DNA from: Pseudoteredinibacter isoporae_A
Lineage (GTDB): Bacteria; Pseudomonadota; Gammaproteobacteria; Pseudomonadales; Cellvibrionaceae
Direction: 5' to 3'
Assembly (NCBI RefSeq): GCF_040372805.1
Contig: NZ_BAABWJ010000001.1
Span: 558,001-622,000, forward strand
DNA length: 64,000 bases
Below are positions 42,844 through 51,270 of the stretch, one piece after another; position 1 is the first letter of the stretch; the number at the start of each line of letters is the position of its first letter. Both the position numbers and the translations under genes were made by a program. The notes beneath the pieces are model-generated. The model was not told the origin of the DNA. It searched no databases and saw only the letters and a list, made by a program, of their open reading frames with translations.

Positions 42844-44832
42844 TTAAGGCTCAACAATGGCAAAGGGCTCGCCGCTTTTATCCAGCAGAGAGAAAAATGT
42901 CACCACATCCAACTGACTGCCTTCCAATGACAATTGATCAGAGAACAACAAGTCTTTCAACTTGGCCGTACCCAGAATGACATCCAGAAACAAATCGTGA
43001 GAAATATGCATTGTCGCATCGGCTTCACCGATCTCATTCAAAGGGCGATGATGCAGGACGGCATTTTCAATCCACAATTGATACGATTGCTTCAAATCAC
43101 TGAAGTGAACATTCAAACTGATGTTTTCGCCTTCAGCTTCGGGCCCGTTTAATTGCGCAGCCATGGCATCGAAAAACTTTTCAACCGGAGCATGTTTTAA
43201 CAAATCCTTCGCCGCAGCCAAGCTGATCAGATCTTTTCCAACACCTTGCTTCAGCTCCAGAGCTGCTGACAAATACACATCTCGCCAGGGGCCCGATTCA
43301 GCCTGATAGCCTAATTGGGTGTAGGCTTGTGATAGCAAGTCCTTGGCCTTGTCGCCACCTCCCGCAAACACCAGATGATTCAACAACTCAACCGCCCAAC
43401 GATATTCGCCTTTCTTAAATGCAGCCTGTGCTTTTTGAAAAACGACCTCTGAACCACCAATGGCCTCCACATATTTTTTCGATGCCGCTGCTGGAGGCAA
43501 GGGATTTAAATTCGCTGGGTTCGCATCATACCAACCGAAATACGCCTGGTAGACCGCCTTAGAGTTGTGGCTTGTTGTTCCATAGTAGCCGCGATTCGAA
43601 AACTCTAAAGCCAACGATTCCGGCAAACGAATCATATCCGAGATTTCGTTTGGCGTGTGCCCCTTATACGCTAAGCGAAGAGTTTGATCATGAATGTACT
43701 TATAAGTATCACGCTGTCCACGTAGAAAGCGATCGATGGATGCCTGCCCCCAGATCGGCCAATGGTGACTTGCGAAATAAATATCCGCCTGATTAAAGAG
43801 CTGACGCGCCTCTTCAATATACGCACTCCAGGCCAAAGCATCGCGCACTTTGGCACCACGCAAAGTATAGAGGTTGTGCATATTTCGGGACAACAACTCC
43901 GCACCGCAAAACGCGTTCTGCTTCGGCAGATAAAACGTCAGCTCGGCCGGTGCTTCAGAATTTGGCGTATACTGGAACTGAAATTCCACACCATCAATGG
44001 TGTGTGTTTCACCGGTTTTCGAGATCAATACATTGGGCGGCACAATTCCCACGGTGCCGAATGCCGGAGCCTTACCCAATCCGGTGTCAACATGCCCATA
44101 CGAACTCTTCGGAAGATCACGACCATACATATACACGGCACGGCGCTTCATCGTCGGACCAGCCAGAATATTTTCGCTGGTCGCCTCAGCCATAAAATGT
44201 TCCGGAGCCACAACCGGCACATCGCCCTGGGTCTCTGGATCCAGTACGGCCAACGCACCGCCAAAGTGGTCCACATGACTGTGTGTCATGATCAAACCGG
44301 TGATTGGTTTTTCTCCGAGATGTTTACGCGCAAAAGCTAAGGCCGCCTCAGCGGTTTCTTTGGTTGTCAGTGGATCAACCACAATCCAACCGCTTTCCCC
44401 TTCGATCAGAGTCATATTGGAAAGGTCGTAACCCCGCAGCTGATAAATGCCCTCGGTAACCTCATAAAGACCATGCAGATTATTCAGTTTTGCCTGGCGC
44501 CATAAACTGGGATTGACGGTATCTGGCGCTTCACCTTGAATGAAAGCGTAGTCCTGCATATTCCAGATCACTCGACCCGATTCGTCTTTGATTTCCAGTA
44601 CTTCGTCGCGGGCGATCAAGCCTTGATTGGCCTGATCAAAATCGGTCTGACGATCCAGCGGCAAGGCTTCGGCCACCTGGCGATTATGCTCAATCGTGTA
44701 CTGACTGGCGGGCCCGGCTTCAGACAATGATGCATGCGGCGGTTCGGTCGATTTCGTTCCGGAATCACACGCTGACAATCCACTGACCACGGTCAGCATC
44801 AACAGAGTCCGTTTTAGATTTGGGCCACGCAT
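42844..44832 (-). CDS. Alkyl/aryl-sulfatase, metallo-beta-lactamase fold lipoprotein
   Basis: A 662-residue enzyme of the SdsA1/BDS1 linear alkylsulfatase family, which releases sulfate from primary alkyl sulfates such as detergents. It is a lipoprotein (SAC, Cys22). The binuclear zinc motif is THSHVDH (183-189), with FCGAELLSRNMHN and HHWPIWGQ further on. A helical dimerisation region and a C-terminal SCP2-like domain (about 535-662) follow. The start at 44832 has AGGAG 8 bases upstream. It is divergent from a Crp/Fnr regulator across a 44-bp inverted repeat, which suggests direct control. Confidence 0.92.
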   Translation of the reverse strand: MRGPNLKRTLLMLTVVSGLSACDSGTKSTEPPHASLSEAGPASQYTIEHNRQVAEALPLDRQTDFDQANQGLIARDEVLEIKDESGRVIWNMQDYAFIQGEAPDTVNPSLWRQAKLNNLHGLYEVTEGIYQLRGYDLSNMTLIEGESGWIVVDPLTTKETAEAALAFARKHLGEKPITGLIMTHSHVDHFGGALAVLDPETQGDVPVVAPEHFMAEATSENILAGPTMKRRAVYMYGRDLPKSSYGHVDTGLGKAPAFGTVGIVPPNVLISKTGETHTIDGVEFQFQYTPNSEAPAELTFYLPKQNAFCGAELLSRNMHNLYTLRGAKVRDALAWSAYIEEARQLFNQADIYFASHHWPIWGQASIDRFLRGQRDTYKYIHDQTLRLAYKGHTPNEISDMIRLPESLALEFSNRGYYGTTSHNSKAVYQAYFGWYDANPANLNPLPPAAASKKYVEAIGGSEVVFQKAQAAFKKGEYRWAVELLNHLVFAGGGDKAKDLLSQAYTQLGYQAESGPWRDVYLSAALELKQGVGKDLISLAAAKDLLKHAPVEKFFDAMAAQLNGPEAEGENISLNVHFSDLKQSYQLWIENAVLHHRPLNEIGEADATMHISHDLFLDVILGTAKLKDLLFSDQLSLEGSQLDVVTFFSLLDKSGEPFAIVEP

Positions 44833-44873
44833 AAGACAATCTCCTGTAATCAAGGCATTTGTTATAGCATGAT

Positions 44874-44917
44874 AAATATCGTATAAATGTAAATAAGTTT
44901 ACATTTATACGATATTT
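44874..44917. promoter_or_regulatory. 44-bp inverted repeat between alkylsulfatase and Crp/Fnr genes
   Basis: Two perfectly complementary 20-base arms (AAATATCGTATAAATGTAAA and its reverse complement) flank TAAG. It ends 8 bases before the ATG of the Crp/Fnr gene and 41 bases from the alkylsulfatase start, so binding would cover both promoters. It is the most likely operator for the adjacent regulator. Confidence 0.75.
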
Positions 44918-44925
44918 GCATTCAC

Positions 44926-45606
44926 ATGACAGCCAAGCACCATCACGAAATAAACGGATCATTATCTGCAGATTGCATGACTCTTCTGGAGCCCTTACTC
45001 AGTATTCGACACTACGCTGACGGCGAGCTGATTTTCGCCCGAGGTGAATACAAGGCTGGTTTGTGCATTGTCCTGGAAGGGTCCGTCAAGGTCGGCAACT
45101 ATGGTACTGACGGGCGATATTTTTTAAGCAAGGTGCTGAAACCCAACGAAAGTTTTGGAGAATTTACCATTTTTTCAAAACTTCCCCGAACCCATACCGC
45201 AGAAGCCTGTGGCGAGAGCAAAGTGGCTTATGTCAGCCCGGGAAAGCTGAAAAAAGCCATCATGAATCAACCTGAAATCGCCCTGCAACTGTTGCAATCA
45301 CTTTCCACCCGCCTGCATATGAGCCTGGAAGTGATGGACGATATCAAACGACTCCCGGTGGCTGTCAGAATCGCTAAGCTATTGCATGAGTTAAATCGGG
45401 AAGCGGGCGGTTTGGATGTCCGCAGCCTAAGCCAGGAGGAACTGGCATCACAGCTCGGGGTAAGCCGAATGGTTGTTTCTTCTTCGTTAAAAGAACTGAA
45501 TCAGCTGGGTTTGATCAATAAAGCGTATCGCTCCATCCAAATTCCTAACACCCAAAAGCTTTTGGCATGGATTAAAGAACGACAACAGATCAAAGATTTA
45601 TTGTGA
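44926..45606 (+). CDS. Crp/Fnr family transcriptional regulator
   Basis: A 226-residue regulator with an N-terminal cyclic-nucleotide-type beta barrel (LLSIRHYADGELIFARGEYKAGLCIVLEGSVKV, PNESFGEFTIFSKLPRTHTAEACGES), a long dimer helix and a C-terminal winged helix (SQEELASQLGVSRMVVSSSLKELNQLGLI). The Fnr N-terminal cysteine cluster is absent, so iron-sulfur sensing is unlikely. There is no ribosome binding site before the ATG and the 44-bp repeat ends 8 bases upstream, which would suit a leaderless or autoregulated transcript. The divergent alkylsulfatase is the likely target. Confidence 0.9.
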   Translation: MTAKHHHEINGSLSADCMTLLEPLLSIRHYADGELIFARGEYKAGLCIVLEGSVKVGNYGTDGRYFLSKVLKPNESFGEFTIFSKLPRTHTAEACGESKVAYVSPGKLKKAIMNQPEIALQLLQSLSTRLHMSLEVMDDIKRLPVAVRIAKLLHELNREAGGLDVRSLSQEELASQLGVSRMVVSSSLKELNQLGLINKAYRSIQIPNTQKLLAWIKERQQIKDLL

Positions 45607-47433
45607 CAGCGTTTTGGACGGGTGTTGGTAAAAGTGCACAGGCAATTGATCTTGCTTGGTAAAGAACTTTGTGTCTTTGTAAGGCAGCTTCATAAAGCCC
45701 GACACGCCCAAGCCATCGATTAAATGGATGTTTTCCAGGATTTGATCCAGGCACTGTTGGAACTCTTCCACCTTACTCGCATCCAGAAGATTCAAGTAAT
45801 TATGAATTTTCAAATCCAGCTCGACACTTTCAAAAATAATGCAACCGGTGTGATGCAGGCTGTTCATATGCGCAAGAACGACCATGATCTCCTCAGGTAA
45901 CTGCAGCATCTCATCCGGGTCATCGCCATCTTCGAAGTAGGAATGCAGGCGGCTCTCTTCTTCCAGGACGATCTCGTCGCTGACATCGAAACCAATGTGC
46001 ATATCACCACTGGCCACGAAGGCGTCATCGACACTTAGACGTTCAATGTGCAGGGTTTTTTTGGCATCAAAAATACAACTTTTAAAAACACCCTGTTTAT
46101 TGATTGCTCGCCCCAGATGCACAATATTATTCACCGCCGAATACAAAGCGGGAGCCATGCGGCGGTCGTAAAGTTTTAAACTGGAATCAATATTAATGCC
46201 GTCTTCGTCCCAGTGCATAGCCAAACCGCCAACAATCGGGTAATGACTCAAATGCGCAACGGCCGTGACAAAAGCTTTTTCCGTATCGGCCATCCCAGAG
46301 AGGTAATTTTTATAGTACTTCTCGAGTTCAGCGTCATTCACATCTTCCAGTTTTTCCCGATCCACCTCTTGCCGTAAAAAAGATTTGCGGGAACTGTACA
46401 CCACCGTTTCAATTGCATGGTCTTCTTGAGCGATCCAGACCGGTAACAACGGTGTACTTTCATTGCGATCATGCTCGTGCACTGCCACTTTCGACATATG
46501 TTGGATATTTCGAAACAGATAGTCTCCCGCTTCGCGGCGCAACTGGGCATCATCAGACATCATATTGGCGAGCGTTCTTGCAAACTCTTCCGGCAATCCC
46601 AATGACAATGGTGAAATCACCTTACTACCAAAGCGGCTACCTTGTCCTGACGCCAGGGCATAAAGTGTCCCAGCCAAACCTTGCTCATCAAAGCGCGGAG
46701 AACTCAGCTGACCTTCCAACTGCTCTTCGCCAATAAAATAAATGTCACCCAACTTGGCATTGGTTTGATGCAGGTCTGAGCTGAGAGCCGTCAAACCTCC
46801 ACTGCTGCTGTGTTGCCCTTGATGATCGAGCTGCCCGTAAACCGCCGCACCCCAATCAATCAAACTGACTTGACGGCGATCTGGATCGTACACCAAGTTG
46901 GATGGTTTAATGTCGCCATGCACCAATACGGATTTCGCTCGGTGTTTTGCACTGTCTCGTAAGTGCTGCAAAATGTCGACCATTTGCTCGGCGATACCGA
47001 GCAACAGTTTAATGCCAAGGCGACCATGCTGACGCGCATAATCTTCCAGGTTTTCACCTTGGGCTCGGCTCATCATTAGAATAGACTGACTGCGAACTCG
47101 AGTGAATTCGATAAACGACGGAACATTGGAATGCTTCACTTGGGAGAGCATATAGCCCTCTTCTTCCAGGCGTTCCTGAACAGAAGTGGGCAAGGTTATG
47201 CGTGCAAATTTGAACACATACTCTTGCCCGTTGGCTGCCGTCCCGCTAAATGCGAAACCATAGGCGCCCTTTCCCAGCAACTCAATATTCAGATAGCCAA
47301 GGCGTTCTAGCTGCTGCTGACACAAGCTCAACCAATCTTTGAGTTTCTGAGCATCGCGATGGGAGAGCAAATAAAAAGATTGCTCTTCATTGATGTAAAA
47401 ATGCTGAAGCTGATCGCTTTCAATTAAGCTCAT
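45598..47433 (-). CDS. Eukaryotic-type serine/threonine protein kinase domain protein
   Basis: A 611-residue cytosolic protein. Residues about 45-330 form a kinase domain with all canonical catalytic elements: glycine loop GKGAYGF (54-60), Lys75 in YVFKFA, catalytic loop HGDIKPSN (172-179, with Asp174 and Asn179) and a DFG equivalent DWG (193-195). The remaining 280 residues match no domain I recognise. It follows the E2 gene of the branched-chain keto acid dehydrogenase after 68 bases with an imperfect hairpin, so cotranscription is likely. The start at 47433 lacks a strong ribosome binding site. The 3' end overlaps the Crp/Fnr gene by 9 bases. Confidence 0.85.
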   Translation of the reverse strand: MSLIESDQLQHFYINEEQSFYLLSHRDAQKLKDWLSLCQQQLERLGYLNIELLGKGAYGFAFSGTAANGQEYVFKFARITLPTSVQERLEEEGYMLSQVKHSNVPSFIEFTRVRSQSILMMSRAQGENLEDYARQHGRLGIKLLLGIAEQMVDILQHLRDSAKHRAKSVLVHGDIKPSNLVYDPDRRQVSLIDWGAAVYGQLDHQGQHSSSGGLTALSSDLHQTNAKLGDIYFIGEEQLEGQLSSPRFDEQGLAGTLYALASGQGSRFGSKVISPLSLGLPEEFARTLANMMSDDAQLRREAGDYLFRNIQHMSKVAVHEHDRNESTPLLPVWIAQEDHAIETVVYSSRKSFLRQEVDREKLEDVNDAELEKYYKNYLSGMADTEKAFVTAVAHLSHYPIVGGLAMHWDEDGINIDSSLKLYDRRMAPALYSAVNNIVHLGRAINKQGVFKSCIFDAKKTLHIERLSVDDAFVASGDMHIGFDVSDEIVLEEESRLHSYFEDGDDPDEMLQLPEEIMVVLAHMNSLHHTGCIIFESVELDLKIHNYLNLLDASKVEEFQQCLDQILENIHLIDGLGVSGFMKLPYKDTKFFTKQDQLPVHFYQHPSKTLSQ

Positions 47434-47455
47434 GGATTTGTTTTGACTATCTGCA

Positions 47456-47490
47456 GGCCCGGAGGCAGCATAACACAGCTGCTCCGAGCC
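47456..47490 (-). other. Intercistronic hairpin between E2 and kinase genes
   Basis: On the minus strand GGCTCGGAGCAGC pairs with GCTGCCTCCGGGCC, with one wobble and one bulge. There is no U-run. It could lower kinase expression relative to the dehydrogenase subunits or protect the upstream mRNA. Confidence 0.4.
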
Positions 47491-47501
47491 TGGATCATTC
47501 G

Positions 47502-48749
47502 CTACACCATAGAGGCCAACATTGTGGCTGGTTGTTCCAGGTATTGCTTCCACAAATTATTGAAGCGGGAAATCGTACCACCATCAATCACACGGTGATC
47601 ACCGGACCAGCTGACGGTCATGATCTGGCGGGCTTCCACCTCACCATTCGCATTGAATCGTGGCAGCTCCTGTACTCGACCAAGGGCGACAATTGCCACT
47701 TCCGGTTTGTTAATGATCGGCGTCGCAACCGTTCCACCGATAGCACCAACGTTTGAAATGGTAATGGTGCCAGCACTGAGATCAGCTGGGCTGATTTTGC
47801 CACTGCGCGCTTCCGCCGTGAGACGAGTAACTTCGGCAGCCACATCCAATAGACTCAAGCTCTGAACGTTTTTAATATTCGGCACCAATAAACCGGTTTT
47901 GCCATCCACAGCCATACCGATATTGTGTTCAGCTAAATACGTCAACTCAGTAAACGCGTCATTTACTCGGCTGTTCATGATCGGAAACTCTTTAATGGCC
48001 AAGGACAGCGCCTTGATAAAGAGTGGCATCATGGTGATTTTCAGATCATCGCTGGCGTACATGGCTTTTAGCTTCAAACGCAACTTGATCAGCTCGGTCA
48101 CATCAAATTCTTCAGCGTAGGTAAAGTGCGGAATGGTTGAAACCGATTCTGCCATACGCGCGCCCATAACGGCACGAACACCTTTAATAGGCTCAACACG
48201 GTCGACCATGTCAGCACTCACGACCGCGCTCGATGAAGAATCCATGACATTGGGCTGGCCGTTGTTGCCGTCAAGATAATTCAGCACATCTTCCTTGAGG
48301 ACGCGGCCGTTTTTCCCGGTACCGGTCACCAGAGCCAAATCGAGATCGTTTTCCCGGGCAATCTTGCGAACGGCAGGCGTACTCAGAACTTTTCCAGAGC
48401 TGACAACAGCATCAGGCTTTGCGTCTTGTACCGCTGTAACGGGTGCCGCGCTTTCAACAGCATCAGATGTCTGTGTGTTTTCTGAAGCAAGCGCATCATC
48501 ACCCTCTTCACCCTCTAACTCGATGGCAAACAATGGGCTATGCACTTTGGCAATATCACCCTGTTGATAGTGCAGTTTTACGACTTTGCCGGTATACATG
48601 GAAGGAATTTCAACAATGGCTTTATCGGTACTGACGTCCGCAACCACCTGATCTTCTTCGATGATATCGCCTTCAGCCACTTTCCACTCGATGACTTCAC
48701 ACTCGACAATACCTTCACCAATGTCAGGCAAAATAAAATCTTTAATCAT
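47502..48749 (-). CDS. bkdB: Branched-chain 2-oxo acid dehydrogenase E2, dihydrolipoyl acyltransferase
   Basis: A 415-residue core subunit. One lipoyl domain (1-80) has the lipoylated Lys43 in STDKAIVEIPS. A peripheral-subunit binding domain lies at about 125-165 (STPAVRKIARENDLDLALVTGTGKNGRVLKEDVL). A C-terminal catalytic domain carries SWSGDHRVIDGGT. The ATG at 48749 is chosen over an upstream GTG because GAGGTG lies at proper spacing. It is third in the E1alpha-E1beta-E2-kinase operon; the E3 gene (lipoamide dehydrogenase) is not in this cluster. Confidence 0.93.
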   Translation of the reverse strand: MIKDFILPDIGEGIVECEVIEWKVAEGDIIEEDQVVADVSTDKAIVEIPSMYTGKVVKLHYQQGDIAKVHSPLFAIELEGEEGDDALASENTQTSDAVESAAPVTAVQDAKPDAVVSSGKVLSTPAVRKIARENDLDLALVTGTGKNGRVLKEDVLNYLDGNNGQPNVMDSSSSAVVSADMVDRVEPIKGVRAVMGARMAESVSTIPHFTYAEEFDVTELIKLRLKLKAMYASDDLKITMMPLFIKALSLAIKEFPIMNSRVNDAFTELTYLAEHNIGMAVDGKTGLLVPNIKNVQSLSLLDVAAEVTRLTAEARSGKISPADLSAGTITISNVGAIGGTVATPIINKPEVAIVALGRVQELPRFNANGEVEARQIMTVSWSGDHRVIDGGTISRFNNLWKQYLEQPATMLASMV

Positions 48750-48759
48750 CTTTAGCACC

Positions 48760-49737
48760 TCAGTAGTTCAAGCTGGCCACTAGGGCTTCGTAGACTTTTA
48801 GATAATCTGGCAAATATTCTTTTTCGTGAGCCAGGGGGAATGGCGTGTCCATACCGGTAACGCGTGCAATTGGAGATTCCAGAGACAGGAAACACTCTTG
48901 CTGGATGGTTGCGGCAATCTCACCACCGAAGCCACCGGTGTGTGGTGCTTCGTGAGCGATCAACAAGCGGCCGGTCTTACGAACAGAGCTGGCAACCGTT
49001 TCGACATCCCAAGGCAACAAAGAACGCAGGTCGATCACTTCACAGGAAATGCCTTCTTCTGCTGCTTTATCGGCTGCTTTATACATTTCTGTCATCTGCG
49101 CGCCCCAAGCCAACAAGGTAATATCGCTGCCGCTGCGGACCACTTCGGCCTTGCCGATTGGAATCTCGTAATCATCCTCTGGCACATCGCCTTCCGCCGC
49201 GCGATACAAACGCTTCGGCTCGAAGAACAACACTGGATTAGGATCACGAATCGCCGACAACAACAAACCTTTCGCCTGGTAAGGGTTCGATGGCATCAAC
49301 ACTTTCAGGCCAGGGGTGTGACAGAAATACGCTTCCGGCGACTGTGAGTGATACAAACCACCGGCGATACCGCCACCGTAAGGTGTGCGAAATACCAAGC
49401 TGCCTACGTCAAATTCATTACCGGAACGGTAACGAAATTTAGCGGCTTCATTCACGATCTGATCGAAGGCGGGAAAAATGTAATCGGCGAACTGAATTTC
49501 AGCAACCGCTGTTGAACCCTGAGCCGCCATACCGATAGCGAAGCCGGCAATGCCCTGCTCAGTCAAAGGTGTGTTGAAGCAGCGCGCTCTGCCGTATTTT
49601 TCCTGCAGATGACTGGTCGCGCGAAACACGCCACCAAATTTACCCACATCTTCACCCAGGCAAATCATGCTGTCGTCAGCCGCCATGGCGGTGTCCAGGG
49701 CATTGTTAATGGCCTGCAATAAATTCATCTTAGCCAT
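48760..49737 (-). CDS. bkdA2: Branched-chain 2-oxo acid dehydrogenase E1 beta subunit
   Basis: A 325-residue subunit of the TPP-dependent decarboxylase. Its sequence NLLQAINNALDTAMAADDSMICLGEDVGKFGGVFRAT, RCFNTPLTEQGIAGFAIGMA and the C-terminal GFGGEIAATIQQECF are typical. The start at 49737 (MAKMNLL) follows GGAGGTG at 7 bases. It overlaps the E1 alpha stop by 8 bases, so translation is coupled. Confidence 0.93.
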   Translation of the reverse strand: MAKMNLLQAINNALDTAMAADDSMICLGEDVGKFGGVFRATSHLQEKYGRARCFNTPLTEQGIAGFAIGMAAQGSTAVAEIQFADYIFPAFDQIVNEAAKFRYRSGNEFDVGSLVFRTPYGGGIAGGLYHSQSPEAYFCHTPGLKVLMPSNPYQAKGLLLSAIRDPNPVLFFEPKRLYRAAEGDVPEDDYEIPIGKAEVVRSGSDITLLAWGAQMTEMYKAADKAAEEGISCEVIDLRSLLPWDVETVASSVRKTGRLLIAHEAPHTGGFGGEIAATIQQECFLSLESPIARVTGMDTPFPLAHEKEYLPDYLKVYEALVASLNY

Positions 49738-50917
49738 GTTTAGCACCTCCGGCGACCGGGTAATTCTCGGGGTATTTAGCGATATGTTCTTTCAACTCGT
49801 CAAACTGTTTCTGCAAATGCACGGGTGGCGTGTCGTACACATCGCTAATCAGCTCATCAAGACCGGGCATGTCTTTTTTCTCAACACGCTTAAGGGTATC
49901 AAGTACTTCCTTGCGGTAGGATTCAAGGATGGTTTTTTCTTCATCTTCGTCCCACCAACCTTTGCTTTGCAACCAGTTTTGCATACGCTCAATGGGATCT
50001 TTCTCTCGCCACTTGTCTTCTTCATCCTTACTGCGATAACCACTTGGATCATCGGATGTAGAATGTGCACCAAGGCGGTAGCTCATGGTTTCAATCAGGA
50101 CGGGCTCATTGTTTTCAATCGCGATGCGACGCGCCACCAGTGAGGCACTGTATACAGCCAGAATATCGTTGCCATCAACGCGAATGGTTTTAATACCGTA
50201 ACCCACACCCCGAGCAGCGATACCATCCCCTTTAAATTGCTCATCAGCAGGCGTGGAAATCGCGTAGCCATTGTTGCGGCAGACGAAGACAACCGGGCAG
50301 TTCAAAACCGCCGCCATGTTCATACCCGCGTGGAAATCACCTTCAGAGGCCGCCCCTTCACCAAAATAGCATAGGGTGCACGCATCATTGCCTTGCAGCT
50401 TTTGCGCATAGGCATAGCCCGCTGCCTGGGGAATTTGAGTGCCCAATGGCGAGCTGATGGTCATGTAATTGAGTTCATTGGAACCGTAGTGCACCGGCAT
50501 CTGACGACCTTTACCCAGATCATCTTTATTGCTCAGCAACTGATTCATAAACTGCTCGGTACTGAAACCACGCAGACGCAATGCGGCCTGTTCGCGATAC
50601 TGCCCCATGATCATATCGTTCATGGTGAACGCCGCAGCGGTTCCCGTAACGGCCGCCTCTTCGCCGGAGCAGGTCAAATAAAAACTCAAACGCCCTTGGC
50701 GCTGGGCGCTGATCATGCGCTCATCCAGAACCCGGATATACACCATATTTCGGTAGATTTTGATGGCCGTTTCCTGATCCAGCTCGGGCACTTCGGCACC
50801 AGCTTGAATGCTGCCATCGGCGTTCAATATGCTTAAGGTAGGAATAGGTAAATCGTGCCCTTGGATAAACCGAGTCTGATGCATCAGATTGGGCTTCTCA
50901 TCGCTTGCGCTACTCAT
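49730..50917 (-). CDS. bkdA1: Branched-chain 2-oxo acid dehydrogenase E1 alpha subunit
   Basis: A 395-residue TPP-dependent subunit that decarboxylates branched-chain keto acids from leucine, isoleucine and valine. The TPP motif is FGEGAASEGDFHAGMN (185-200), followed by CRNNGYAIST. The loop AHSTSDDPSGYR (284-295) and overall length match branched-chain rather than pyruvate E1. In mammals the equivalent of Ser286 is phosphorylated by a dedicated kinase. The start at 50917 (MSSASDEK) has GGAGG at 5 bases. It is the first gene of the operon. Confidence 0.93.
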   Translation of the reverse strand: MSSASDEKPNLMHQTRFIQGHDLPIPTLSILNADGSIQAGAEVPELDQETAIKIYRNMVYIRVLDERMISAQRQGRLSFYLTCSGEEAAVTGTAAAFTMNDMIMGQYREQAALRLRGFSTEQFMNQLLSNKDDLGKGRQMPVHYGSNELNYMTISSPLGTQIPQAAGYAYAQKLQGNDACTLCYFGEGAASEGDFHAGMNMAAVLNCPVVFVCRNNGYAISTPADEQFKGDGIAARGVGYGIKTIRVDGNDILAVYSASLVARRIAIENNEPVLIETMSYRLGAHSTSDDPSGYRSKDEEDKWREKDPIERMQNWLQSKGWWDEDEEKTILESYRKEVLDTLKRVEKKDMPGLDELISDVYDTPPVHLQKQFDELKEHIAKYPENYPVAGGAKHG

Positions 50918-51268
50918 TTTCGCCTCCATAAACTCGCTGACGCCCTTTTCCTTGTTTGTCCTTCGACACCGGAAAAGTACGCAAAGAGTGCTGCAATTAT
51001 TGTATTTAGAGCTTAGCACCGAGCCAGCTAGAGAGTCCTGCCAATATAGAGGCCAGGGAGGGGGGTTTTGGTAGAGTTGTCTAAAAACGCTCGCAAGCCA
51101 GGAATAATTCCCCAAATTTGGAGGAATATATCTTTTTTGAACTAAAAGCTAGACATTTTGTAGTGATTAATTCTAAGGTTCCACGCCTCAACGAGGTGTT
51201 TCACGCTCCGATGGATGCCATGACGCAATTGCTGCGCCCGCACTCAAACCGGAGCGTGTTCGCCCCGG
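50918..51268. other. 351-bp region upstream of the bkd operon
   Basis: No gene is seen. The part nearest 50918 must hold the bkd promoter. An inverted repeat, CACGCTCCG at 51202-51210 and CGGAGCGTG at 51250-51258, lies near the other end and overlaps the terminator of the next gene. No dedicated regulator gene is adjacent. Confidence 0.4.
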
Positions 51269-51270
51269 TT
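51247..51270 (-). terminator. Hairpin at the end of the PQQ sugar dehydrogenase gene
   Basis: On the minus strand AACCGGGGCG pairs with CGCTCCGGTT (one G-U pair) around an AACA loop. The stem begins within the stop codon. The U-run after it is short (TTT), so termination strength is moderate. Confidence 0.55.
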
